From positions 33,707 through 97,706 of the forward strand of contig CAVIJI010000002.1 in the NCBI GenBank assembly GCA_963642885.1: a stretch of 64,000 bases of DNA, read 5' to 3'. Both the position numbers and the translations under genes were made by a program. The notes under the pieces were generated by a model. That model had not been told where the DNA came from, did no database searches, and saw only the letters and a list, made by a program, of their open reading frames with translations. The DNA comes from UMGS1696 sp963642885. GTDB lineage: Bacteria; Bacillota; Clostridia; Oscillospirales; CAG-272. Positions 44,826 through 53,449 of this stretch are shown here, one piece after another; the stretch's first letter is position 1, and each line of letters opens with the position of its first letter.

Positions 44826-46286
44826 ATGAAAAAATCGATATCCGCGGTTTTGGCAATGCTGTTGCTGTTGTCCGCAGTGTCGTGCTCGGGCTCTACAGAG
44901 AAAAGTACAGACGAGACAACGGCTTCCGAAAGCGCCGAAACCGCTTCCGATGTTTCGACCGAGACGGAAACAACAGAGGAGACAGACGATAAAACCCATT
45001 ATGCAGATGAGATTGCCAAGCAGGATTACGACGGCTGGACTCTTCGTATAGCCAATGACGAACTGAACCCCGAATATTTCAGCGCATTTACGGTTGAAGA
45101 ACTGACGGGCGATGCTTTTAACGACTCAATATACGAGCGTAATGTTCGTGTTGCCGAGAAGTTTAATATAAGCATTGAGGAAATAACAACAGGCGCGAGC
45201 GACCTCATCAAAAATTCCGTAACCGCGGGTTCGCACGACATCGGATTCGGGTATGTGCTTTTACGGGGCTGTATGAATCTGATTTCACAGGATTATGTCA
45301 AGGCAATATCCGACATGCCTGTTATAGATTTAAGCAAGCCGTATTGGGATGCAAGCTCGCGTGAAACTCTCACGTTCGGCGGAAAGCTTTATTACGGACA
45401 CTGCGACATCAGCTTTGACCATTATGAGGGTATGGCACTACTGTTCTATAACGGCCAGCTTCTTACAGACAACAACATCACCGAAACACCGTACGATCTT
45501 TACAAGTCGGGTAAGTGGACACTTGACAAGATGTATGACATGATGCAGACTGTTGCCAAGGACGCAAACGGCGACGGAAAGATGGACGAAACAAACGATA
45601 TATACGGTTGGGCAGGCCGTGAGTTCGAATATCTCCCGAGTCTGTATTCATCCAATACAAGTTTGATTAAATACGATGATACTCAGTCCACATACGTTTT
45701 GAATCTGGTTGACGAAACCGTAATGTCGGTTGGAGACAAGCTCAACAAAATTATCAACGATAAGAATCTCGCTCTCCCCGGACGAAACGACACCACACGT
45801 AACCTGTTCAAGGAAGGTAAGGTATTGTTCTACAGCCGTTTGATGGGAGATTACCGCAACCTCCGCGATAAGGAAGACGACTACGGAATTATTTCATACC
45901 CCTCTCTTGAAGAAAATACCGATGGTAAGGTTTATATTCAGAACACATTCACCATAATGATTCCCGCCGATTGCGAAGACGACGAACGTCTCGCTACTTT
46001 GATCGAAGACCTTGCGGCAGATACATATGACAACGTACTTAACGTATATATCGACAAGGCTGTAATCGGTAAGGGTACGCGTGACCAGCAGAGCGCAGAG
46101 CTCCTTCGTGAGTTTATCTCAAAGCGTGCATATGATTTGTGCTATGCATTCAATATAAGTGCACCCATTGAGGGATACGGCGCAGCTCTCAAGAATAACG
46201 GCTATGCATCGGCACAAACAAAATATGAACGCGTATTCGCAAAGACGCTTTCCAAAACATTGGAAAGTCTCGGTGTAGGCGAGTAA
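44826..46286 (+). CDS. Extracellular solute-binding lipoprotein, tandem copy B
   Basis: 486 residues. The start at 44826 follows AAGGAG and matches copy A exactly. Residues 1-340 are identical to copy A, down to synonymous codons; then the two diverge (LMGDYRNL against LMGDFRNL, IISYPSLEENTDG against VICYPSLAENTDG and about twenty further changes). Lipobox, linker and calcium-type loop are as in copy A. The changes fall in the C-terminal part of the binding domain, which could alter ligand or partner contacts. This is a duplicated whole cassette (terminator, promoter, gene). Confidence 0.82.
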   Translation: MKKSISAVLAMLLLLSAVSCSGSTEKSTDETTASESAETASDVSTETETTEETDDKTHYADEIAKQDYDGWTLRIANDELNPEYFSAFTVEELTGDAFNDSIYERNVRVAEKFNISIEEITTGASDLIKNSVTAGSHDIGFGYVLLRGCMNLISQDYVKAISDMPVIDLSKPYWDASSRETLTFGGKLYYGHCDISFDHYEGMALLFYNGQLLTDNNITETPYDLYKSGKWTLDKMYDMMQTVAKDANGDGKMDETNDIYGWAGREFEYLPSLYSSNTSLIKYDDTQSTYVLNLVDETVMSVGDKLNKIINDKNLALPGRNDTTRNLFKEGKVLFYSRLMGDYRNLRDKEDDYGIISYPSLEENTDGKVYIQNTFTIMIPADCEDDERLATLIEDLAADTYDNVLNVYIDKAVIGKGTRDQQSAELLREFISKRAYDLCYAFNISAPIEGYGAALKNNGYASAQTKYERVFAKTLSKTLESLGVGE

Positions 46287-46306
46287 TAACCGCATTAATA
46301 ATCAAT

Positions 46307-46337
46307 AAAAGGCATATCGGAATGATATGCCTTTTTG
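46307..46337 (+). terminator. Intrinsic terminator
   Basis: AAAAGGCATATC (46307-46318) pairs with GATATGCCTTTT (46324-46335), loop GGAAT, then T run. Confidence 0.92.
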
Positions 46338-46486
46338 CTTTTGATAAAGTGTAAGATTCGGGTATAATTTATAAACGACAACTAACTAATAAATAGTTAT
46401 TGCCCAAAAAAAGAGCGTAATCGTATGAAACTATATGTAAAACTATATGCAAAAGCAAACGTAATATAATAAAAATAGATAAACTA

Positions 46487-46515
46487 TTGACAAAATATGC
46501 GGAATGATGTATTAT
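46487..46515 (+). promoter_or_regulatory. Promoter of LamG-type surface protein
   Basis: TTGACA (46487-46492), 17-bp spacer, TATTAT (46510-46515). Confidence 0.7.
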
Positions 46516-46561
46516 AAATATGTCTTATTGCAAGAAAAATACAATAGTACGGAGGTAAATT

Positions 46562-48238
46562 ATGAAAAAGCTTTGGACTATCTTAACAGCGGCTCTTGTT
46601 GTGCTCCTCGCAGTCACCGCATACGCGGCGGATCCGGTTTTAAGCATTGATTTTGCAAACGGAGACAACGGCATGGAGCTTATCGACTCCGCTATAGTCG
46701 ATGACTCAACTCGCGGCAAGGTTCTCGAGATAAGCGGAATGGGCCCCGGCACTACGGGACAGTCTTACGCTGTACTGAAGACGGATGTTTTCAAAAACAC
46801 TAACTGGGACGATGGCATGACAGTGAATATGTGGGTGAAATCAGATGTCGGCAGCTCAACGCTTCACGGCACCGCACCGCTTTTTTCACTTGATATAGCC
46901 AACCAGGGCTATATTGCTCTTGTGACTTCTCTCGAAGCGGCAATAAATACCGACGGAAACGAACCCGAGACGGGTATCTCTCCCAGAATTTGGTGCGACC
47001 CCGCAAACACATCCGGCGGAATCAGTAAGCTTGACGGCGGTGTATGGCAGTATATTTCTCTCGTTTTCTGTGAGGATCACCTCGAGCTTTATGTAGACGG
47101 TGAGCTTTATTCCGATAAGCCTTTTACAAACGGAAATACTTCGGACCTGACAAATATGCTCAGTCTGTTTGTTCAGTACGAACAGGTTTACTCACTCAGA
47201 CTCGGCTCATGGCTTTGCTCATGGTGGAATTACGGTGATTTCGAAGGTATGATAGACGATGTTACGATTTATAACGCGGCATTGTCGGCCGACGATATAT
47301 CGTCACTTTATTCATCGACATCCGTAAAGCAGACGGAATTCGAGGAAGCTCCTTCTCTCGAGGATCAATATACGGCTACTTATGTTTCTCCCGTGTACAA
47401 AGCAGACCTTGCGAAAGCCGAATTGAACAACGCAGAGCTTGTAGCAGGCACCGAACACGGCAATGCTGTTCGGATTAAAGGTACGGGCGAAGGCACAAAC
47501 GGAACAAGCTATGCTCTTATAAACGATTCGTTCTTCTCATCGTCCGATTGGTCGGGCGGTATGACGGTTTCTCTTTGGGTAAACGCAGATGATTCCGCTA
47601 CACTTAAGGGAAACGCGCCTCTTTATTCGTTCGATATTTCGAATCAGGGTTATATAGCCGCGGTTGCTTCACTTGAATCCGGAATAAACACAACCGGAAA
47701 CGAGGAAGCGGAATTCGAAATTTGCTGGAATGACCCGTCCGATACAGGCGGTTCGGTATCCAAGCTCACGGCAGGAAAATGGCAGAATGTAGTCGTAGTT
47801 TACAGCGACAGCGCAATGGCGATTTATCTCGACGGTGAGGTTGTCCTCAAGCCGGGCGTAAACGGCGCAGGTGCTGCGGCTCTTCTCGCAGAGATGAAAT
47901 ATGTTCCGTCATTGAGACTCGGCTCATGGCTGTGCTCATGGTGGCAGCAGGGTGACTTCGAAGGTCAGATTGCGGATGTCGAAATTTACAACACCGCGCT
48001 TAACCCTCTCGAAGTACAACAGCTCTATACAAAGACCGGAGTGTTCTCCGAAACCTCCGCAACAGAAGTAACGGCTTCCGAAACAGACACCGCAGTCGAT
48101 AACGAGCCTGCGGTAACACCGACTGAAACAAACGGTGCGGCCGAAAAAGCTCCTCAGACATTTGACACAGCGGCTATAATGATTGCCGCAGCCGTAATGT
48201 CACTCGGTTCCGCCGTTATTATCAAGAAGAGAAAATAA
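46562..48238 (+). CDS. Surface protein with two LamG-type (concanavalin A-like) domains and PQTFD tail
   Basis: 558 residues. A signal peptide (MKKLWTILTAALVVLLAVTA, cleaved near AYA) is followed by two homologous jelly-roll domains of about 230 residues each. The repeats share GGMTVSLWV/DGMTVNMWV, PLYSFDISNQGYIA, LRLGSWLCSWW and GDFEGQIADVEIYN, a LamG/Laminin_G_3 signature. After a short Thr/Glu linker comes APQTFDT, a hydrophobic run and KKRK, the same tail as three proteins 31-35 kb upstream. GGAGG precedes the start. Binding of polysaccharide at the surface is the likely role. It is followed by a GH43 lipoprotein about 100 bp away, possibly cotranscribed. Confidence 0.85.
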   Translation: MKKLWTILTAALVVLLAVTAYAADPVLSIDFANGDNGMELIDSAIVDDSTRGKVLEISGMGPGTTGQSYAVLKTDVFKNTNWDDGMTVNMWVKSDVGSSTLHGTAPLFSLDIANQGYIALVTSLEAAINTDGNEPETGISPRIWCDPANTSGGISKLDGGVWQYISLVFCEDHLELYVDGELYSDKPFTNGNTSDLTNMLSLFVQYEQVYSLRLGSWLCSWWNYGDFEGMIDDVTIYNAALSADDISSLYSSTSVKQTEFEEAPSLEDQYTATYVSPVYKADLAKAELNNAELVAGTEHGNAVRIKGTGEGTNGTSYALINDSFFSSSDWSGGMTVSLWVNADDSATLKGNAPLYSFDISNQGYIAAVASLESGINTTGNEEAEFEICWNDPSDTGGSVSKLTAGKWQNVVVVYSDSAMAIYLDGEVVLKPGVNGAGAAALLAEMKYVPSLRLGSWLCSWWQQGDFEGQIADVEIYNTALNPLEVQQLYTKTGVFSETSATEVTASETDTAVDNEPAVTPTETNGAAEKAPQTFDTAAIMIAAAVMSLGSAVIIKKRK

Positions 48239-48271
48239 AGAGGCCCGAAAGTAATTTCAGTATGAGAATAT

Positions 48272-48303
48272 GGGAACGACATGACAAGGATTATGGCGTT
48301 CCC
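48272..48303 (+). terminator. Weak hairpin after the LamG-type gene
   Basis: GGGAACG (48272-48278) pairs with CGTTCCC (48297-48303), with no real T run. Partial termination or none; the GH43 gene follows. Confidence 0.35.
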
Positions 48304-48340
48304 TTATTCGAATTAAACGGAAATATATTAAACCGAGAAT

Positions 48341-49936
48341 ATGGTAAAAATAAAATCGATTTGTTTGTTATTTGCGGCTTTGGCGCTTGCGTCAACCGTT
48401 TGTCTGACGGCGTGTTCGGATGACGAAAGCAGTGCTGCGGAAGCTGTTGAATTAACTGAAAACAATGACGGAGAAGAATCTATGGTATACCAAAATGAGT
48501 ATGCGTATATAAGCGATAATTATACCTTCGGTATCGATACGGTTTCGGCTGATGCGGTTACGGACGATATGTTCGAGCAGGTTTTCGGAGCGGCTTTCGG
48601 TGCGGCTGATATTGACGGTGAAAACTATGCGGTGGAGGTTGATGTTAAGCTTAATAACGCGATTGCGTCGGGCGGAATCATATTCGGAGCCAAAAAATCG
48701 GAGTTTTACGACGGCTTCGAAGGCTACGCATTGATGATGCGTGACAGACGATTATATCTTTACGAAATAACGGGTTCGGCTCAGTCGGGAACCGTTGTGA
48801 ATCAGCTGGCGGATAAAGTTGTGAAGCCGTCTAAATCAAGCCGCGACGGAAGACTTCGTGTCGAGAAAGACGGAAATACATATCGCATGTATTATCTGGA
48901 TGACATGGATGGTGTGGAGCCGTGGCCCGAATTCGAGTTTGTGCTTACCGCTGCAAAGACAACAAATGTGGGTTATATTGACAACGGACACGGAGCCGAA
49001 TTCGGCGGATTTGAGGTTACAAGCTATTCAGCACCCGAAAAAAGCGGAAAAACCTATAAAAATCCCGTGTTCGGCGAGCTTCAGGCGGCTGACCCGGGAG
49101 TTCTGAAGTATGACGGCAGGTATTATTGCTATTCGACGTCCGCTCCGATAGGATATTATGTATATGTGTCCGATGACCTTGTCAATTGGGAGAACAAGGG
49201 ACTGTGCTGTGATATGGCATGGAATGTAAATAAAAACGGGTATTATTGGGCTCCCGAGGTAATCGAGAAGAACGGTAAATTCTACATGATAATGTCGGTT
49301 GACGAGCATTTGGGCTTCGCGGTTGCCGACTCCCCTCTCGGTCCGTTTATTCCCGAGGAAACATGGCTGTTCGAAAAAACAATCGACGGACATATCTTCG
49401 TTGACGATGACGGCAAGGCGTATCTTTTCTATGTAAGCTGGAGAGACGGTCATGAATACGGTATATACGGCTGCGAGCTCGAGGATGATATTGTAACCGT
49501 GAAAAAAGGTACGGAGAAGCTGATAATAAAGCCCGATGATTCATGGGAAAAAACGGAAGGCGCTGTAACCGAAGGGCCGTTCGTGCTGAAGCATAACGGA
49601 TATTACTACCTTACATATTCGGGAAACGGCTACACATCGAAGTACTACGCAATCGGATATGCGGTATCCGATACACCTCTCGGAAAATACGAAAGATACG
49701 AATCCAACCCGATACTAAGCTATACGTCCAAGCTTTACGGCCCGGGACATCACAGCTTTACCGTTTCCCCCGACGGAAGCGAGTTGATTATAGTGTACCA
49801 TGTACACGCAAGTACAACTACCGTTCATCCGAGAAAAATATGTATAGACCGCGCGCGATTCGCTCCGACGGAATCAGGTGTGGACAGACTCGAGATATAC
49901 GGCCCCACACATACATCGCAGAGATACCCGAAATGA
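48341..49936 (+). CDS. GH43-family glycosidase lipoprotein
   Basis: 531 residues. The lipobox is LTAC (Cys near 22). Residues about 45-225 form a LamG/GH16-like accessory sandwich (VEVDVKLNNAIASGGIIFG). The C-terminal five-bladed propeller has the three GH43 acidic residues in context: Asp in AADPGVLKYDGRYYCY, Asp in TIDGHIFVDDDGKAYLF, Glu in TEGPFVLKHNGYYYL. GH43 enzymes remove arabinose or xylose units from plant hemicellulose or pectin. Being lipid-anchored, it would act outside the cell and feed the neighbouring binding proteins. The ribosome-binding site is weak. Confidence 0.88.
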   Translation: MVKIKSICLLFAALALASTVCLTACSDDESSAAEAVELTENNDGEESMVYQNEYAYISDNYTFGIDTVSADAVTDDMFEQVFGAAFGAADIDGENYAVEVDVKLNNAIASGGIIFGAKKSEFYDGFEGYALMMRDRRLYLYEITGSAQSGTVVNQLADKVVKPSKSSRDGRLRVEKDGNTYRMYYLDDMDGVEPWPEFEFVLTAAKTTNVGYIDNGHGAEFGGFEVTSYSAPEKSGKTYKNPVFGELQAADPGVLKYDGRYYCYSTSAPIGYYVYVSDDLVNWENKGLCCDMAWNVNKNGYYWAPEVIEKNGKFYMIMSVDEHLGFAVADSPLGPFIPEETWLFEKTIDGHIFVDDDGKAYLFYVSWRDGHEYGIYGCELEDDIVTVKKGTEKLIIKPDDSWEKTEGAVTEGPFVLKHNGYYYLTYSGNGYTSKYYAIGYAVSDTPLGKYERYESNPILSYTSKLYGPGHHSFTVSPDGSELIIVYHVHASTTTVHPRKICIDRARFAPTESGVDRLEIYGPTHTSQRYPK

Positions 49937-49971
49937 TAATAAGTAAATAATTTTAAATTAAGGAGAATAAA

Positions 49972-51480
49972 ATGAAAAGAAACTTGTCACTTATACTGGC
50001 GCTGTTGATGCTGGCATCATCGGTTGTCGCTTGCTCGAATAAAAGCGAGAATGCAGACACGGAAACAAAAGCCGATGCGACCAACGTGAGTGAGGCAACC
50101 GAAACCGCCGAGGAGACGAAAGACGAAAACGCACGGCTCGATTCGGGCCTCGGAACGGCGGATTACGAAGGCTATACATTCCATATTTTCGTTCATAATG
50201 CGGTTACCAATGACTTTGAAGCCGAGGAAATTACGGGTGAGCCGATAAACGATGCAATGTACCAGAGAATGACTACGGTTCAGGATAACGCCAACGTAAC
50301 AATAGAGCCCGTAATAGTAACAGCGGATATGCGTGCCGGTCAACAGCCTCTCGGAAACTCGGTTCAGGCAGGTACAAACGACTATGACCTCGTGGCAATG
50401 TCCGCATATTCTTCATGCAACGCATTGGTAGCGGGCTATTTCTACGATCTTAACAAGGTTGAAAATCTTGACCTTTCGAGAGAATGGTGGGATCAATATG
50501 CCGTTGAGGAATTCACATTTAAGGATTCTGTTTATCAGGTAACGGGCGATATTTCAATCGGTGACAACAAACAGACCTTCTGTGTATACTTCAATAAAAA
50601 TATGGCTAACGATTATCAGCTCGGGGACATGTACGCAATGGTAGACAACGGTACATGGACGATAGATAACTTTAAGACACTCGCCGAAAAAATCGATGCG
50701 AACCTCGACTACGATAACGACGGCAATCACGAGAACGACCCCGACGATATTTACGGTATCTACATTTGGGACGATATTATGATGGGTATCGTTAATGCGG
50801 CCGGTATCAGGTGCTGTACCATCGATGATGACGGCAACCTTAATATCACTCTCAACAGCGAAAGATTCGTTGACGCGTTCAACAAGTTTGCGTCATATGC
50901 GTATGATAAGAATATAACATGCGAATATCAGCGTAACGGTTATGCGGCAGACTATGGTCAGATCGCATTCAAAGACGGCAGAGCATTGTTCTATATGCAG
51001 AATCTCGGAAATGCCGTAAACTTCCGTGAAATGGAAGATGACTTCGGTATTCTTCCTCTTCCGAAATACGACGATAGTCAGGAAAGATACTATAACAGTG
51101 CCGCATCATGGGGACTTTCACTCTACTCTGTTCCTATGAGTTCGTTTAGTGCGGAAGAATTCGCGCGTACGGGTTATATCACACAGGCACTCGCATACGA
51201 AAGCCTTTACACACTCACCCCCGCATACTATGAACAGACACTGCAGAATAAGGTTTCCCGTGATGTTGATTCATCGAGAATGCTTGACCTTATTTTCGCA
51301 ACACGCTGCTATGACTTCGGATGGTATTTCGAAATCGGTACATACAACGAAGCGATTATGGACTTACTGAGAACATATTCCACAGATGTATCCTCAATGT
51401 ACAAGAAGTTCGAGAAGATTGCAACAAAAACTCTCTCAAAGTATAATGAGAGAATTCAGGAAATGATTACAGCCGATTAA
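49972..51480 (+). CDS. Extracellular solute-binding lipoprotein (paralogue 2)
   Basis: 502 residues, lipobox VVAC (Cys near 21) and a Thr/Glu/Ala linker. It is a clear paralogue of the 38463 protein: shared EEITGEPINDAMYQRM, GDISIGDNKQTFCVYFNKNMAND, NGTWTIDNF, YESLYTLTPAYYEQTLQNKVSRD. The calcium-type loop reads DYDNDGNHENDPDD at about residue 246. It lies 35 bp after the GH43 gene with AAGGAG before the ATG, so enzyme and binding protein are probably expressed together, which points to an arabinose/xylose-containing oligosaccharide as ligand (inference). Confidence 0.83.
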   Translation: MKRNLSLILALLMLASSVVACSNKSENADTETKADATNVSEATETAEETKDENARLDSGLGTADYEGYTFHIFVHNAVTNDFEAEEITGEPINDAMYQRMTTVQDNANVTIEPVIVTADMRAGQQPLGNSVQAGTNDYDLVAMSAYSSCNALVAGYFYDLNKVENLDLSREWWDQYAVEEFTFKDSVYQVTGDISIGDNKQTFCVYFNKNMANDYQLGDMYAMVDNGTWTIDNFKTLAEKIDANLDYDNDGNHENDPDDIYGIYIWDDIMMGIVNAAGIRCCTIDDDGNLNITLNSERFVDAFNKFASYAYDKNITCEYQRNGYAADYGQIAFKDGRALFYMQNLGNAVNFREMEDDFGILPLPKYDDSQERYYNSAASWGLSLYSVPMSSFSAEEFARTGYITQALAYESLYTLTPAYYEQTLQNKVSRDVDSSRMLDLIFATRCYDFGWYFEIGTYNEAIMDLLRTYSTDVSSMYKKFEKIATKTLSKYNERIQEMITAD

Positions 51481-51491
51481 GGTTATAACGG

Positions 51492-51525
51492 AAAACGCTC
51501 TGCTTTAAGCAGAGCGTTTTCTTTT
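51492..51525 (+). terminator. Intrinsic terminator
   Basis: AAAACGCTCTGCT (51492-51504) pairs with AGCAGAGCGTTTT (51508-51520), then TCTTTTC. Confidence 0.9.
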
Positions 51526-51576
51526 CATACCGATATCAAATTATATGGAAATTGCGAACGACTTAACATATATTGC

Positions 51577-51605
51577 TTGAAACAACTGCACGGATGCGGT
51601 ATAAT
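51577..51605 (+). promoter_or_regulatory. Promoter upstream of GNAT fragment
   Basis: TTGAAA (51577-51582), 17-bp spacer, TATAAT (51600-51605). Confidence 0.6.
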
Positions 51606-51653
51606 TACAAGCGGGATGGTATAGAATAATTCAGACAAGAGATGGTGAGTATA

Positions 51654-51830
51654 GTGAAGCTGATTGAACCGACAAGCGATTACGATAAGCAGATTCAGGC
51701 ATATCGGTGCGAATTCCTTGAAATCGGAGGGATGAATGGCGCAGGTTCACTGCGGCGTTTTGAAAATACATTGGATCGGCTTAAACAAATAGAGCTCATG
51801 AAAAAACGAGACAATGCCCGCAAATCTTGA
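51654..51830 (+). pseudogene. N-terminal fragment of a GNAT acetyltransferase
   Basis: 58 residues from a GTG start (GGTGAG upstream) to a stop at 51828. The sequence KLIEPTSDYDKQIQAYRCEF followed by GMNGAGSLRRFEN matches the first 60 residues of a common clostridial GNAT acetyltransferase of about 170 residues. The acetyl-CoA-binding part is missing in all frames downstream. It still has a good promoter. Most likely a decayed gene; a functional short protein is less likely. Confidence 0.55.
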
Positions 51831-51974
51831 TTCGGCGACACAATTTAAAAGCGGCGGCGTGTATGAGTCTACGGTATAATCAGCGCAGAAAGACGAATAT
51901 CTTGAGAGATACCATTGACTTAACAGTAAAGTAAATTTTCAACTCGGAAAATCAATGAAAGGATATATGTGTTT

Positions 51975-52676
51975 ATGAAAGAGAGCGAGCTTCAGATTGA
52001 CAGAAATTGTCACACAGTCTATTCGGAAAAGTGCAAAAAAGCCATCATCAAGTATATTGCACTGCATTATCCCGAAGAAAAACGTGAAGAGGTATTTAAT
52101 GCGGTACAAAAGCAGTATGTCGACTGGCTTAAGGATTACCGCAAAGACCTCGGTGGAAAGAAGAATTTTCATAACGGAACGGGCGGAACATATGATAATA
52201 TCATGGTAATGGCTTATTACGTTGTATGCAGAGACGTGACGTCTTTCGCGGAAATAGAAGAGCTGTACGGAGGTATTTTTCTTGAATCTTTCAGCAGGCT
52301 GAAGTTTGTCGACTGCAACAAAAAGCTTTTTAAGAAGCTTATGTACATGGCATTTACATCGTCAAAAGCAAAGTGCGATAAGTGGCATGATTATGAAATG
52401 ATTGTCGAGCCGTACAATAAAGACGAGCCGATAAGATATCGCTTTACTGCCTGCCCCGTAGCTCGGTTTGCGAGGGAGCATGATTTGCTTGATATTCTTC
52501 CCGCGTTGTGCAATGTCGATTACGCCGCGATGGAGATAATTCACGCAAGGCTTGTGAGAACTACCACACTCGGCCGCGGAGAATACTGTGATTACGCCAT
52601 ATGCGGAGACAAGGATCCGTATTTGAAGGATCACGAGGAATTCCGTGACGAGCTCGGCGGACGTTGGAATAAGTAA
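51975..52676 (+). CDS. ATC hydrolase-like protein (L-2-amino-thiazoline-4-carboxylate hydrolase family)
   Basis: 233 residues. It fits the PF14196-type family through the central NGTGGTYDNIMVMAYYVVCRD region, KCDKWHDYEMIVEPYNKDEPIRYRFTACPVARFAREH, and a C-terminal RTTTLGRGEYCDYAIC. The founding enzyme opens a thiazoline ring in bacterial cysteine synthesis, but most family members in Clostridia have no known substrate. The start is ambiguous: AAGGA is 5 bp before a GTG at 51969 and 11 bp before the ATG at 51975. It converges on the Crp/Fnr gene. Confidence 0.75.
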   Translation: MKESELQIDRNCHTVYSEKCKKAIIKYIALHYPEEKREEVFNAVQKQYVDWLKDYRKDLGGKKNFHNGTGGTYDNIMVMAYYVVCRDVTSFAEIEELYGGIFLESFSRLKFVDCNKKLFKKLMYMAFTSSKAKCDKWHDYEMIVEPYNKDEPIRYRFTACPVARFAREHDLLDILPALCNVDYAAMEIIHARLVRTTTLGRGEYCDYAICGDKDPYLKDHEEFRDELGGRWNK

Positions 52677-52704
52677 TCGTAAATATTGAGCCGTATATTC
52701 ATAT

Positions 52705-52732
52705 AAAAAAGCTGCCGCACGACAGCTTTTTT
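52705..52732. terminator. Bidirectional terminator
   Basis: AAAAAAGCTG (52705-52714) pairs with CAGCTTTTTT (52723-52732) between convergent genes; it overlaps the stop codon of the regulator gene. Confidence 0.88.
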
Positions 52733-53393
52733 ATATTTTCAGAATAAAATGATTTTTGTTGAATTCAAGTAAGCCTTCATCGCGCATTTTACCGAGTTCG
52801 AGCGAAAGACCGCTTCGTTCAACCGCAAGGTAATCCGCCAATTGCTGACGTGAATACGGGATATCGAACTCGAAGCTTCCGAGACGTTTCGCCTCCGCCG
52901 AAAAATACGACATAAGCTTTGCTCTTGTAGTACGCTGGCTGATATGAGTAAGTTTTTCACTGAAACGAAGATTTTTATCGGCGAGCTCACTCAAAAGATT
53001 GCGTATAATCTTATTATGATGCTCACATGAGGACGAGCATATCTTCAAAATTCGTTTTATGTTTAAAAACAATACGGTGACAGGTGTTTCGGCCACAACA
53101 CTGACATTTAATACGGAGCCTGACGCACATGCAAACGCGGCGGCAAACGTTTGACCGGCCGATGCGCTCGAAATGATATTGCGGTTTCCCCAAATATCTT
53201 CCTGAATAATCAATACTTTGCCTGATACAACGACACCTATCAGCTCTGTAGTGTCGCCTGCGTGCAATAAAAAGGCATCTTTCGGAAAGTTTTCTTCTTT
53301 GGCGTCAAGGCATGACAGCATTGCGCAAAGCTCGGAATCCGAAATTCCCGCGAATAACGGGGATGAACGAATAATCGGTATATAATTTTTCAT
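52731..53393 (-). CDS. Crp/Fnr-family transcriptional regulator
   Basis: 220 residues. An N-terminal cyclic-nucleotide-binding-fold sensor (SPLFAGISDSEL, GVVVSGKVLIIQEDIWGNRN) precedes a C-terminal HTH_Crp domain (IPYSRQQLADYLAVERSGLSLELGKMRDEG). There is no N-terminal Cys cluster of the Fnr type. It is divergent from the ferredoxin-hcp operon, as the HcpR/nitrosative-stress regulators usually are, so control of that operon is likely. The start at 53393 drops a 24-residue hydrophobic extension that reads into the AT-rich promoter; its ribosome-binding site is weak. Confidence 0.85.
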   Translation of the reverse strand: MKNYIPIIRSSPLFAGISDSELCAMLSCLDAKEENFPKDAFLLHAGDTTELIGVVVSGKVLIIQEDIWGNRNIISSASAGQTFAAAFACASGSVLNVSVVAETPVTVLFLNIKRILKICSSSCEHHNKIIRNLLSELADKNLRFSEKLTHISQRTTRAKLMSYFSAEAKRLGSFEFDIPYSRQQLADYLAVERSGLSLELGKMRDEGLLEFNKNHFILKI

Positions 53394-53407
53394 AAAATTT
53401 TTCTTTC

Positions 53408-53421
53408 GTTGAATTTTCAAC
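53408..53421. promoter_or_regulatory. Palindromic candidate operator of the Crp/Fnr regulator
   Basis: GTTGAATTTTCAAC is an inverted repeat (GTTGAA, TT, TTCAAC) between the divergent genes. Its centre lies about 41 bp upstream of the start expected from the plus-strand TATAAT at 53444-53449, the position of a class II activator site, and just inside the transcript start of the regulator gene. Confidence 0.5.
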
Positions 53422-53436
53422 AGACTTATCGAATAT

Positions 53437-53449
53437 ATTATACTATAAT
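53437..53449. promoter_or_regulatory. Overlapping divergent -10 elements (regulator and hcp operon)
   Basis: Plus-strand TATAAT at 53444-53449 and minus-strand TATAAT at 53442-53437 lie side by side. Neither has a good -35, fitting activator-dependent promoters. Confidence 0.5.

Larger units (their letters stand above)
43214..46286 (+). repeat. Tandem duplication: 1,022-bp identical segments
   Basis: 43214-44235 equals 44826-45847 base for base, offset 1,612. Identity ends abruptly inside the codon after LMG, while upstream promoter/terminator regions and the 3' third have diverged. Confidence 0.9.

Noticed and set aside
43214..46286. Transposition as the cause of the tandem duplication
   Set aside because: There are no terminal inverted repeats, target-site duplications or transposase; the repeat unit is gene plus its own promoter and terminator.
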